NCBI RefSeq assembly: GCF_000143415.4
Contig: NW_003314274.1
Location: forward strand, 1,635,775-1,699,774
Origin: Selaginella moellendorffii
Lineage: Eukaryota; Streptophyta; Lycopodiopsida; Selaginellales; Selaginellaceae
Length of the DNA stretch: 64,000 bases
Reading direction: 5' to 3'
Numbering within the stretch: the stretch's first letter is position 1; every line of letters begins with the position of its first letter. This document shows, in pieces, positions 33,570-43,542 of the stretch. The notes under the pieces are model-generated. The model ran no database searches. It worked only from the letters and a program-made list of their open reading frames with translations, and had not been told where the DNA came from. The translations under genes and the position numbers were made by a program.

Positions 33570-35660
33570 GCAAGTCATCCGGTAAACACATCGTTTTCTT
33601 TCAAATTTTTCTGAGCAGTCGGAAATTAACTCATAAGTTTGGCTTAATTTTTCCTGAAATCGGTATTGCAGATGGGGCTGAGAACAATGATCTTGAAGAC
33701 ATATATGAACAACATACAAAGAATAGAAGAAAAAGAAAAGAAGCAAGAGCATTGGTAATGCTTTAGCATTGAGCTTCCAAAAAAATGTTTATTGCGGTGG
33801 AAGACATTTTGAGAGACAGCCTTCCACCATAAAATTCAGTATATAAAGAAAGAAAAATTCAAAACCAAAGATGAACTCTAGCGGCGGATTTTGACGAAGG
33901 CACTGCAATCCACACCCGAGCTTCAAGCCAGGAATCGCCGCTCCAGCACTCGCGAGCTTGCACGCCAAGTGTGGGAGCCTGGATGCTGTTCGAGAAGAAC
34001 CGCGGGAACGCGATGGTTGGAGGGAGGGATGGAGTGGTGCTCGCGTCGTGCTCCTGCGCCGGGGCTGCTCGAGCGGGGGATGTTCTACGCGGGCTGGCGG
34101 AGCCGCGAGCACGGGGAGGCGGTGGAGAGCGAGCTGCTCGGGCGGTGTGGGAGGCTGGGCGAGGCCGAGGCGCTGCTCCGCAGTATGCCGCTGGAGCCCG
34201 ATGGGTGACGCACAAGAGGAGGTGATCCGCGCGGACCGGGTGGGATCCTGGCGACGCTGCGACTTACGTGCTCATCGAGCGCGGGAATTTTTGTGGTCGG
34301 GGTTAGGGTTCTAGGCTGGGTCGAGGATGGGGAAAGCGGCGCCAATGCGGCAGCAATCGGTGGAGATCGAGGCCCTTGGATCGCTTTTCCAGGGCCCGTG
34401 GGAGAAGAGGTACTGCAGCAGCTCTCGGGATTGTGGCCGATACTCTGGAGGTTATTTCACGTACTCTGGAGGTATTTCACGTGAGAGAAGAAGAACATAA
34501 TTCACCGTAAGTACAAATAGCTTCCTCATGAAATGCAGTGAGAATCTCATTTTTTTCTTTTGACGCAGTCAGCAGTCATTGCTGGGATCCAACCCAGAAG
34601 AAAATCAAAACAACTCGGACTTGACTTGCCAGCATGATATCTCTGCTACTTCCAAATGCCGAACGTGATCCGAAGGCCGAACATTTTGCGACTGCCGCAA
34701 TGAGATGCCTTTTGATAACAGGAGCTCTTTCTTTAGTCGCTGCTGGAGATGAAGGTTGTATCAAAGAATGGCGCATGGATCCGTCTTGGAGGTAGTCGGT
34801 TTTCACGTTGCTCCAGTGGAGCTTGTGGATGTGCTCCGGGAGCTGGAAGAACAGTTTCTCCGGGCTTCCGAGGCTGGAAAGCCAGTGGTGAGAATGCTGG
34901 AGGCGGGCAAAGTCCAGCTCGAGAAAGGTAAGGTGTATTTCCTTGCATTATTCACGTCCTATGCAGGCATTCTTTGTATGAAACAGATCTCCCTCCTGCA
35001 AGATATAACCCCAAGACTTTCCGGAGCATTTTAAAGATAAATCGTTCCTCAAGCACCTCACCTTGTTCTTGGATGTGACATGGATGGCTACGTTGCAATC
35101 TGGTATTTCTAACTTCGGTTTGCAGTTGTCCAAGAAACTCACTCTCTTTTTTATTACATCTTACAGGAATATCTCCAAAAAGCAGCTGCTTTCTTCATGC
35201 CACAAATTTTGCAGACATTCACGTCGTCGATCGTTCTTTGGTGGATGGTTTCATAGATCGAGACTACGATTGTTGTGTCTGCCTTCTGAAAAATGTTAAA
35301 GACGATGCGAAACGTCAGAACCACTGGAGAATGGCCCTGCTAGAGAATAATGCCTTGTTTGTTGGCAGTGATCTTGCAAACAGGTATGCAAATCTACTGG
35401 AACTTTTTGTTCATAACATTATGCTCAGCACCCGTTGCTGGCACTGACGAGGGGCGAGTTTTTCTTTGGGAATTTTCCACCGGAAAAAGAGTGGTTGAAA
35501 TGTTTGAGCAAGGTATGAGATTCTTGTTTTTCAAGTCAAGCGTGCAATGTAGAATCGAAAATCGTACAAGTGAAAACTACAACGTCGTCGCGTTTGCTGG
35601 CAACTGTTGGAGAGGATGGGCGTGTTGTTCTGTATGTGTAGGAGGTATAGTAATATAAGT
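33570..35660 (+). pseudogene. Mosaic of broken gene fragments
   Basis: No complete gene, but several recognisable scraps. About 33,880-34,260 carries PPR-like phrases (HAKCGSLDA, GRCGRLGEAEALLRSMPLEPDG) in changing frames. About 34,655-34,734 matches 54,669-54,745 in inverted orientation and reads into VAAGDEGCIKEWR, a WD40-like strand. About 34,790-34,930 encodes VELVDVLRELEEQFLRASEAGKPVVRMLEAG, here split as VELVDVLRELEEQF and FLRASEAGKPVVRMLE, resembling the DUF632 family. About 35,330-35,513 gives VAGTDEGRVFLWEFSTGKRV, another WD40 strand, with splice-like borders. A single gene model joining them could not be built. Confidence 0.5.
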
Positions 35661-35674
35661 TTGTAACTCGAGCT

Positions 35675-37201
35675 TCACTTTCCCTTAACTTTCAGTTCGG
35701 AATCTGAAAGGAGCGCTTCAGCAGCTCGTCTCCCTGACAGAAGTGCTCCGTCGAAAGTTGCTGAGACTCGATGATCTCCGCACAGGTACAAACCTGCATC
35801 AACTTTTGGTTCTTTAGAGAGGTTGGTCGGCGGAGTCTGATCGGGTTGAGCAAACAAGATCCTGTATGTCTTCAAGTGCTGCCACTTCGCTACTGTTTCC
35901 CGCCCAAACCATTCCTCAAGCTCGGACCTCACTATTTTCTCAAGCTCGGCATCTGAACTGGCGGAATATCTTCCGATCAATGTTACCGAGACGAGAGCTT
36001 TTCCAACAGGGGCATACGAAGAGCAGACGCTGCTGGGAAAGCACATATTGTTGATGACGCCTTTGTCAGTGCCGTTCAAGAGCAGGACAGCTTCCTTGAT
36101 TGGGGCTCTATCGGCAGAAAAGTAGAGGCAGACAGTGCTGCGAGCAGGCTTATCGGTGCTTTCGCAAGCTGTTTTGCTGCTCAGCAAACGAGCTGCTTCC
36201 GGACCTTCGACTGCCACTATTATCCCGTACTTGGACTTGACAACCTTTCCAGTATCAAGTCTCACCTTTGAAACTTTACCGTCTTCTCCGACAAGCAGCT
36301 CTTGTACTCGGGAGTTCAACTTGATTGATTCGTCTGGAAGGCTTCGAGCAAGCTGCTGTGATATTTCGCCGATGCCTTTAGCGGGAAGGCAATTCTGTCC
36401 CAGAGCCAGGCACTTGAAGACGAAGTTAAAAAGCCGGGACGTGGTTTTCAGCTCTCTGTCAAAGAAGATGCCACCGAAGAACGGTCGGAAGAATCGATCT
36501 ATCATCTGCGAGGAAAAGCCGTCGGCCTTCAACTTTTCTCCGATCTCTACTTCAGGTGCCGAGACAAGTTTCTCAAATGGTTGTGATGCTGCTTGAAGCC
36601 TGACAATGCCGACGAGGATTTTGTCCAGGACAGTACCAATCGGATTACCAAGCGACAGTATGCCGTCGACCAGGTGCCGGAACGGGTCTGCCACTTTGTG
36701 AAAGCGTCCGTCAAACCAGACAAAGGCTCCGGCATAAAAGTTCTTGAGCTCCAGCGTTTGGTAGTCGAGAACTTCTGCAGCCTCCGGATATGCGGATATG
36801 AAGATCTGGAAGCCCCTGTCCAGGACGTAGCCTTGGACGGTGTCACTTCTCACTCGACCTCCAACTCCATCCGACGCTTCAAGGAGCTGGAATGTGACGC
36901 CTTCTTTGTGCAAGCGTCGTGCTGCCGCGAGACCAGCAAGGCCTGCTCCAACTATTACAACGTCAACCTCTGGAGGAGAAACGTTGTCAGCAGATTCAGA
37001 TGCTCCATTCTCAGTTTTCCAAGGCTGGTCGACCGTCTGGACTGCTCGCAAGGAACTCGGGGATGGCTTAAGACGAGAGCAAAGTGCTACTTGGTCGTGG
37101 TGGTGCTGTTGCTGTACCTGGAAGCGGCAATTCGGATAGAGTGGGGATTCCCATCGACTAGGTGCCAAGGCTGCCAGGGCCACAGGTAATGTGATCGCCA
37201 T
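35675..37201 (-). CDS. Plastid FAD-dependent amine oxidase-like enzyme
   Basis: Flavin oxidoreductase of the amine oxidase / phytoene desaturase superfamily, intronless, 508 aa from ATG 37,201. The first ~75 residues are Ser/Pro/His-rich and look like a plastid transit peptide. The dinucleotide-binding fold follows (VDVVIVGAGLAGLAAARRL, with GxGxxG, then LLEASDGVGGRVRSD). The C-terminal FAD-contact region is GLYLCGDHRVSATFDGALLSGRRAAEALL. Substrate is not evident; carotenoid- or polyamine-like chemistry is only family-based. Its start faces that of the omega-amidase gene across 92 bp. A decayed copy of its first ~215 codons is at 58,530-59,194. Confidence 0.88.
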   Translation of the reverse strand: MAITLPVALAALAPSRWESPLYPNCRFQVQQQHHHDQVALCSRLKPSPSSLRAVQTVDQPWKTENGASESADNVSPPEVDVVIVGAGLAGLAAARRLHKEGVTFQLLEASDGVGGRVRSDTVQGYVLDRGFQIFISAYPEAAEVLDYQTLELKNFYAGAFVWFDGRFHKVADPFRHLVDGILSLGNPIGTVLDKILVGIVRLQAASQPFEKLVSAPEVEIGEKLKADGFSSQMIDRFFRPFFGGIFFDRELKTTSRLFNFVFKCLALGQNCLPAKGIGEISQQLARSLPDESIKLNSRVQELLVGEDGKVSKVRLDTGKVVKSKYGIIVAVEGPEAARLLSSKTACESTDKPARSTVCLYFSADRAPIKEAVLLLNGTDKGVINNMCFPSSVCSSYAPVGKALVSVTLIGRYSASSDAELEKIVRSELEEWFGRETVAKWQHLKTYRILFAQPDQTPPTNLSKEPKVDAGLYLCGDHRVSATFDGALLSGRRAAEALLSDSELKVKGK

Positions 37202-37293
37202 ACTCTAGTCACTTCGAAAGTTTTTTTTAAAGATGTTCATATTGACGGCTTGGATTGCAGGACGAGATCCAACGGGGGTGTTTTGGGAGTAGA
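37202..37293. promoter_or_regulatory. Short bidirectional promoter region
   Basis: Only 92 bp separate the start codons of the FAD oxidoreductase (minus) and the omega-amidase (plus), so both promoters must overlap, or start within the 5' coding regions. No TATA box is clear. The same head-to-head arrangement survives in the decayed copy at about 58,500-58,560, which shows the pairing predates that duplication. Confidence 0.55.
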
Positions 37294-38822
37294 ATGAGCA
37301 GCGCCCTTTTCCTGCGACTTCCCATTCTAGCGCGTGCAGGTGAAAGTTTGAGGCGCTGTGCTGCTCGCTCCGGAGTTCGAGCTTTTGCAAGCATGCAGTC
37401 AGATGCAAGGAAACCGCCTTCGCAGGCTCCACAGGAGCCTCCGACTAGCAAGGTCAGTGGAAGTTTTATTGTATCGGGATGCCCTCGTCACGTTATTTTT
37501 GGTTTTTGTGGCAGTTCAAGCTCGCCGTTTGCCAGCTCTCGATCTGTGCAGACAAGGAACAGAACATCAGGCATGCTCGTGAAGCTATCCAGACGGCTGC
37601 TGATGGCGGCAGTAAACTGGTCCTTCTTCCAGTTAAGTTTTGTAGTTGTCTGCTCAGTCATAAGGAGAATGTGTTACAGGAAATGTGGAATTGCCCATAC
37701 TCAAACGCGAGCTTTCCAATCTACGCGGAGGATATTGACGCAGGTGATTCTCCCTCTTCCAAAATGCTTTCGGATATGGCAAAGAGTAAGGAGGTTACCA
37801 TCATCGGTGGCTCCATACCGGAACGAAGTGGCAATCATCTCTACAATACTTGCTGCATCTACGGAAAAGATGGCTCTCTAAAAGGAAAACATCGGAAGGT
37901 TTGCTTTTCTGACGCGTCGTCTACGGTTTTTCTCAGCCCTCTTTCACACCAGGTTCACCTTTTTGACATCGATATACCAGGAAAGATACAGTTCAAAGAA
38001 TCGGACACACTGACGCCTGGAGATAAGTATACTGTTGTTGATACGGGTAAGGTCTTGCAGGCATTACGACAAGAAAAAAAAAACTCACATTGCTCATTGA
38101 CGTAGATGTTGGACGAATCGGTGTTGGTATTTGCTATGACATTCGCTTTCCGGAGATGGCAATGACTTACGCAGCACGAGGTACGAAGAAGGCTAGCCAG
38201 GTAGCTGCAGTGTATTAAAATTTATGTTGGTACCAGGCGTACATATGATCTGCTATCCGGGAGCTTTCAACATGACTACGGGACCAGCGCATTGGGAACT
38301 CCTCCAGAAAGCCAGGTAACTCATTGTTTCTTTCTTGTTGGCTGCGGAATTTACTGGCAACGTTTTTTTTTTTTTTGTTTTTTTTTTTGTTTTTTCAATT
38401 TCCAGAGCCGTAGACAATCAGGTAAGTGTTTTTGATGTTTTGTCTTTCTTACTCTTTTTTTTTCTAGCTGTTTGTGGCCACTTGCTCACCAGCCAGAAAT
38501 CCAAGCGCGGGATATGTTGCATGGGGACACTCCAGTGTCATTGGACCGGTAACATCATGCTGTTTTATCAATGCTTTTCTCAAGCTGTCTGATTTTTTTA
38601 GTTCGGAGAAATACTGGCGTCAACAGGACGTGAAGAGGCGATTTTCTATGCAGACATCGACTATGCTCAGATCAAGGAACGCAGGTGCTGTTCTTGTTTC
38701 TGGCATAACGGAGGTTTCTCAACCATTTTCTCTTTTCCTTTCCCGTTAGGATGAACATGCCTCTGGACCATCAGCGAAGAGGTGACTTGTATCAGCTCGT
38801 CGACTTGACCTTCACAACATGA
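37294..38822 (+). CDS. Omega-amidase / NIT2-like nitrilase
   Basis: Carbon-nitrogen hydrolase that most likely deamidates alpha-ketoglutaramate and alpha-ketosuccinamate. CDS is join(37294..37452,37515..37631,37680..37898,37953..38046,38106..38180,38237..38315,38406..38421,38468..38548,38602..38684,38750..38822), 331 aa, all phases consistent. N-terminal ~50 residues resemble an organelle transit peptide. Catalytic triad: Glu in LVLLPEMWN, Lys in LKGKHRK, Cys in [12 protein letters not shown]. Other family marks are [10 protein letters not shown] and [14 protein letters not shown]. Exon 7 is a 16-nt micro-exon. A broken copy lies at 57,830-58,530. Confidence 0.93.
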
Positions 38823-39070
38823 GCAGTTCCAGCAGTAGGAACAAGAAAAGTGTTCTGGGAAATAGATCGAGTAGTTGTTCTGAGAATATCCTCCCCTTGT
38901 CCGGGTGACGTGGGGTTAGTTTAACTGTCGGAAGTGTTCTTACCGCCGCAGCATGGGAGGAGAGCATCAGTGTCCGAGCGGCAGCAGGGTAACAGGTTAT
39001 CCAGCAACAGGAGTGAGCATGTCCTAGACTCGTGGAGCTTTGCTTGAGGTGGTGGGATGAAGTGAGACGG

Positions 39071-41127
39071 ATGTGGAAGGACTATTGCTCGCGTTTGAAG
39101 GAAAGAAGCACCGGTATGGGGGCGCTCAAGAACGACGACGTTCTCTACGACTACATTGCCAGAGCGGTACGTTTCTTATTTAACAAGCTTTCTTATGTTT
39201 TCACTCTCTTATGTTTCAGAATCCCAACATTTACTTCCAGCCTCGAGCAGCGAAGCAGATGAAAGTGCCGCAGCCAGTTTTGTTCCCCGGATATCTCTGC
39301 CCGCTTGCCACTGAAGAGTTTGAGGAGGAAGAACCCACGCCTTCGCAAACTCAAGTAATTTGGAGTCCTTTGTTCGATGGCACTGAGCTCAAGCGCTTGG
39401 GTGGTGGGCTCAAAAGTGAGACGGCTCTTGTACCTGAGCTTCCAGCTGGTTGGAGAACGGCCGAACAAAAATTGCTGGAAATGGGAGCTAGAAACGGGGA
39501 TTATCTGGGAAATACCGTTAGCAGCTGTTCTAGTAACTCGGAAGAGGAGCCGCCAACGGTTTGGACAAGCGCTCAGTGCTTGCTTCACATGAAGGATTTG
39601 ACTGATCCGCAAAGTGGGATAGAACAGGAGCAAGCGCCTGGAATCGCTGAGAGCTTTTTAGAGTATAACAGCTGCGAACTAGGTGGGACAGACAAGCTTG
39701 ACCACGTACCGGAGAACCTTCTCTTGGTCGACGATTACGAAGAGAAGCTCAAAAGCTATCACTCCGAAGTGAGTGTGGAAGAGAGCAGATATCAGACATG
39801 TAGTGGCGGGGATGGAAGCGTTTGCAGCGTTCTGAGTGCGGGTATCGGCCGTGGGAAGCTGAACAGCAGGGAGTCATTCAGGGAGGACGTTCTTTTGAGC
39901 GAGATCAGTGGAGGGGAGCCGTCCGAGACGAGGTCGTGCTCCACCGCCAACGACGACAGCTCGAGCTCAGTTCGAGGAGCCACTACCGGGCGCTCCAAGC
40001 TCCTGACTCCGGACGGCACGAAACAGGTGAAGCACGGAGACAGGAAAGCTAGGCGGGGATATCCTTACACTAGTTTGAAGGAAGAGAAGGTGGCAAAGGA
40101 ATTTGCACGGCCTCGAATTTGGAACAGCGGGGTTAACAGAGGACCGCTGCAGCAGAAAACGAGAAAGATGGTGGAGCAGACACCAGGGAGAGGCGCAGAG
40201 ACGACAAACAAGGAACAAAACGCCAAGAATCACAACAAAACCAGCACCACTAGCAGCACCAGAAGGCCGCCCTGGTGCCTGCACAGCGTCAAGAGGAACC
40301 TCCACCACCAACATGGAACGCTGTCCGACCACGAAGTGACATCGGCAGGATCCACAACCAACGAAGAGGAGACCAGAGGAGCGGCGATGCTGGCGGATAC
40401 CGGAGATCAGAACGCCGAATTGATATCGACTTTGGCGGAGATGAACAACCGGGAACTCAGGGTGCTGCAGTGCTCGGCTGCGATTATGCGTCACAACATC
40501 GGTGTTCTTCGTGACGACGTCAAGGTTTGCTCTCGCAAGAAGCTTAGATTTCTTTGACATGTTAAACATGCGAATATGTGTGCTCCAGGGATTGCAAGGC
40601 TTCTTGGAAGGCAGAAAAGCCCGCTATTCGTGGTGGACGCTCTTCAAAGATTTTGTTGTTGCTGCTGGGCTCGTATCCGGGGCATTTGGTTTACGTACTG
40701 TCATCGACATGCTCAAGAGGACAGTTCGATATGGTGAGATTTTGTTTTGGACATATAGTCGGTAGAGCGTAACATCTACCGTATTTTTTTCTTCTTTCAA
40801 CTCCCTCTCACACTCTTTTCTTCCAGGTGCATTGAACAAGCTAACAAACAAGCAAGAGAAGATGGCCTTGGCAGCCTTCGTTCTCACGGTTGGAGCACGC
40901 TTCGGCAAGCAGATATGGCGAGAACAGGTACACATACTGTTTGGATCTCGTAGGATAGATCGTGTAGCTTATGGCTGGATCTTTTCCAGGGAAATGCCAG
41001 CTCCCGGCGCGAGATAAAGCTACGGGAGCAACTGTCCAGGATTAACGAGAGGGTGTCTCTCATGTCGGACCTGGCTACCAGCGATCGCCAGCAAACAGTC
41101 GCCGCGGCCGCAGCAGAATCCGAGTGA
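39071..41127 (+). CDS. Uncharacterised plant protein with C-terminal hydrophobic segments
   Basis: I do not recognise this gene. Model join(39071..39166,39220..40524,40589..40733,40827..40927,40990..41127) gives 594 aa with consistent phases; ATG 39,116 is an alternative start. The long second exon begins NPNIYFQPRAAKQMKVPQPV, then a long polar Ser/Glu/Thr/Arg-rich region that looks disordered. The C-terminal part looks conserved in style: RELRVLQCSAAIMRHNIGVL (helical), GFLEGRKARYSWWTLFKDFV, a hydrophobic stretch (VVAAGLVSGAFGL), another (MALAAFVLTVGARFG), and a final coiled coil (REIKLREQLSRINERV). A membrane-associated adaptor is possible. Exon 3 also survives in the copy at 57,590-57,830. 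Confidence 0.75.
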
Positions 41128-43542
41128 GAAGGAAATCTTCTCAAAGCAGATCCATCCGCGACCGCCAAGTCTTCCAACAAACAAGGACGGCGATGCGGTT
41201 TCTTTGAGATACAAGATACAAGTTGGTGGAGGTTTGAAAGGCAAGAGCTTCCCGAGTTTGTGATCGATTATTCTTCTCTACTGTCTGTGTGATGGAGGAT
41301 CACAATGCCACCACAGATCATGGGTTTGACGATGTTGGTCCTCGTCAAAAGTACGTGCCGATGAACAGATATTTTGCATCCATGATTCTGGTCTGTTAAT
41401 TCTCTTGACTAACAAAGCACCAGATTCATTGAACAAGCTAAGACGCTTGAGGCAAAGCAGATATGTACACGCAGTCAGCAAGTCGCCTCTAGATCTCAAC
41501 AGTCTTTCGAGTGGCGCCGTGTTAAGCAAGGATTGTCAGATAGAAACAGAGTGGAACGAACCAAACAGTTGGGTCGTCCCTCCCCGTCCTCCAATGATCA
41601 ACCTTACATTCCATCGCTAGAAAAGCTGTAAAATAAAAGAGATAAGAAAGGGGATCTTGAGCCTCATCAACGAAGCCAACTTGGTCCACTATGGATACAA
41701 AATCTCCACGATTCTGGTACACGCACTCTCTCTCTCTCTCTCTCTGGGCGCTGCGGTGACTATAAAAATGTCTATCTATCTATCCCTCTCGAAAAAAACT
41801 GAGCAAAACCTGAAAAACGAGGCAGAAAACAAAGAAACATCACCATTATAACGACCGCGTCTCCCAAGAAGCAAGAACGACGATGATCATCAGGATTCAG
41901 GAACCCATTCATTTTCCCTTCTTTCTCTCATTTCCCTCCTTTTCGCCTTTAAAATATTCATCCTCATCATCCTGTAGGCCCTCCTCTATGTCTCTTTCAG
42001 CTGCGCTAGTGCGAGGTTGACAACCCAACTGGGACAAATCACAGAGCAGGGAAGAAGATCGCAGCAAAAAAGCCTAAAAAAACATTACAAATTTCCGATT
42101 CAAAAGAAAAGAGCATTCGAGTCGAGATCTCAAATCAACCGGCCAGGGAGAGCAGCAAGCAAGCCTGCTGTCTCTGATTCCTGCAAAAGCTGTGGATCCA
42201 ATCCAATCACCGCAACAACAGCTAGAGTTGTAGAACACCACTTTCTTTAACCCTTTCTCTAAAACCCCTTTAAAACCCTTCTTATCAAAGAAGAGCACTT
42301 TTGGCTCGCGTGGTTTCAGCAGCTGGGAAGCCCAAGAAAGGCATCAACAAATCCTCCTCTTCACTTTTCAGTACAGGCCCATTTTTTTTAGGAATGACAA
42401 CAGAGCATGCCTCTGAACGGCAATGATGATCCACCACCTTCTTTCCCCTTTCGCTGTAGTTGCTTTTCGATAACTTGATTAGATTCAAATCACAAGGAGG
42501 CGGGGAAAAGATTCCTGGGTGAAAATGGATAAAAGGTGGCGGACTATATTTAGGGCTTGTTCATGCATGCGTTGTCTTGCTTCCGTCACCTTGAGCGTAG
42601 CTGCCTAGCGAGAGATATTTCTTGGACGCGCGGTCAAGCCGGTCCACCTACACGACCGAATTGGGAGGTGCGGAGCGTGAATGGGCAATGAATGTAGGAT
42701 CATCGCTTCGTTTCGCATCGTCCCACAAGAACCATAGAAAGAAACGAGGAGCTACGTACGCTCCTTGTAGGGTGGCAAGTAGTAAATTCCCGACCCGCAA
42801 GTACTTATATACTTGCTCAGCTGCTACTCTATAGATACTAACTCGCGCGCCCCTCTGCGCCTTGATGGAGATGAGCGTAGATTCCACTCGATTCGCCACA
42901 GATACCCCCGCTGGAATCATATATCATCACGCGCTATGCTACATTCATTCAATGCGTAGACCCAGACAGGCAGACAAAGAAACAAGGCGAAGACACAGGG
43001 AGAGAAATAATCGTTCATACATACGATCAGAGGAGCAAATCTTTACGTTCCGAGAGAAAACTTTCGCAGCCAAGAGAGATTATCTCTGCAAAGCTCCTGG
43101 AACACAAAATCTAAGAAAGGAAAAAAGAGTACTTACTGACTGATGGATGAGGAGGTGGTGCTTTCCCTGGCAAAAGCTTTGTGTATGTACACAGCAAACA
43201 ATCTTCCTTCCCCAAAAGGCTCGTCGATTGTCTCGCCATAGCTTGAACAGCTCGCCTCTGTTTCTTCGCGGCTAACTCGCCCGTGTTATTCGATTCGATT
43301 CGTCGTGACTCGAGCCGCTCCAGAGAGAATTGCTGCTGTCGATGCTGCTGCTTCTGGCTTTGCTGTAAGATGATGATAGTGAAGCTGTCGATGGTAACTT
43401 TCGATGGCTACAAAACTGGTACGAGTTGGAAAGAGAACCTTTGTCTCAAGCTTTCACGGGCGCTGTCGAGTTTCTGTCAGATCTCGTCCACCATGCTTGA
43501 AGTAGAAACGAGAAAACCGGGCCCTGATGGTGGATATATAAG
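41128..43542. other. Spacer between unknown gene and CLAVATA1-like gene
   Basis: About 2.4 kb with no supported gene. It probably holds 3' UTRs of both convergent genes. Simple repeats occur at about 41,725-41,745 (CT)n and 41,766-41,785 (tatc-like). Short open frames here have no recognisable domain. Confidence 0.45.
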
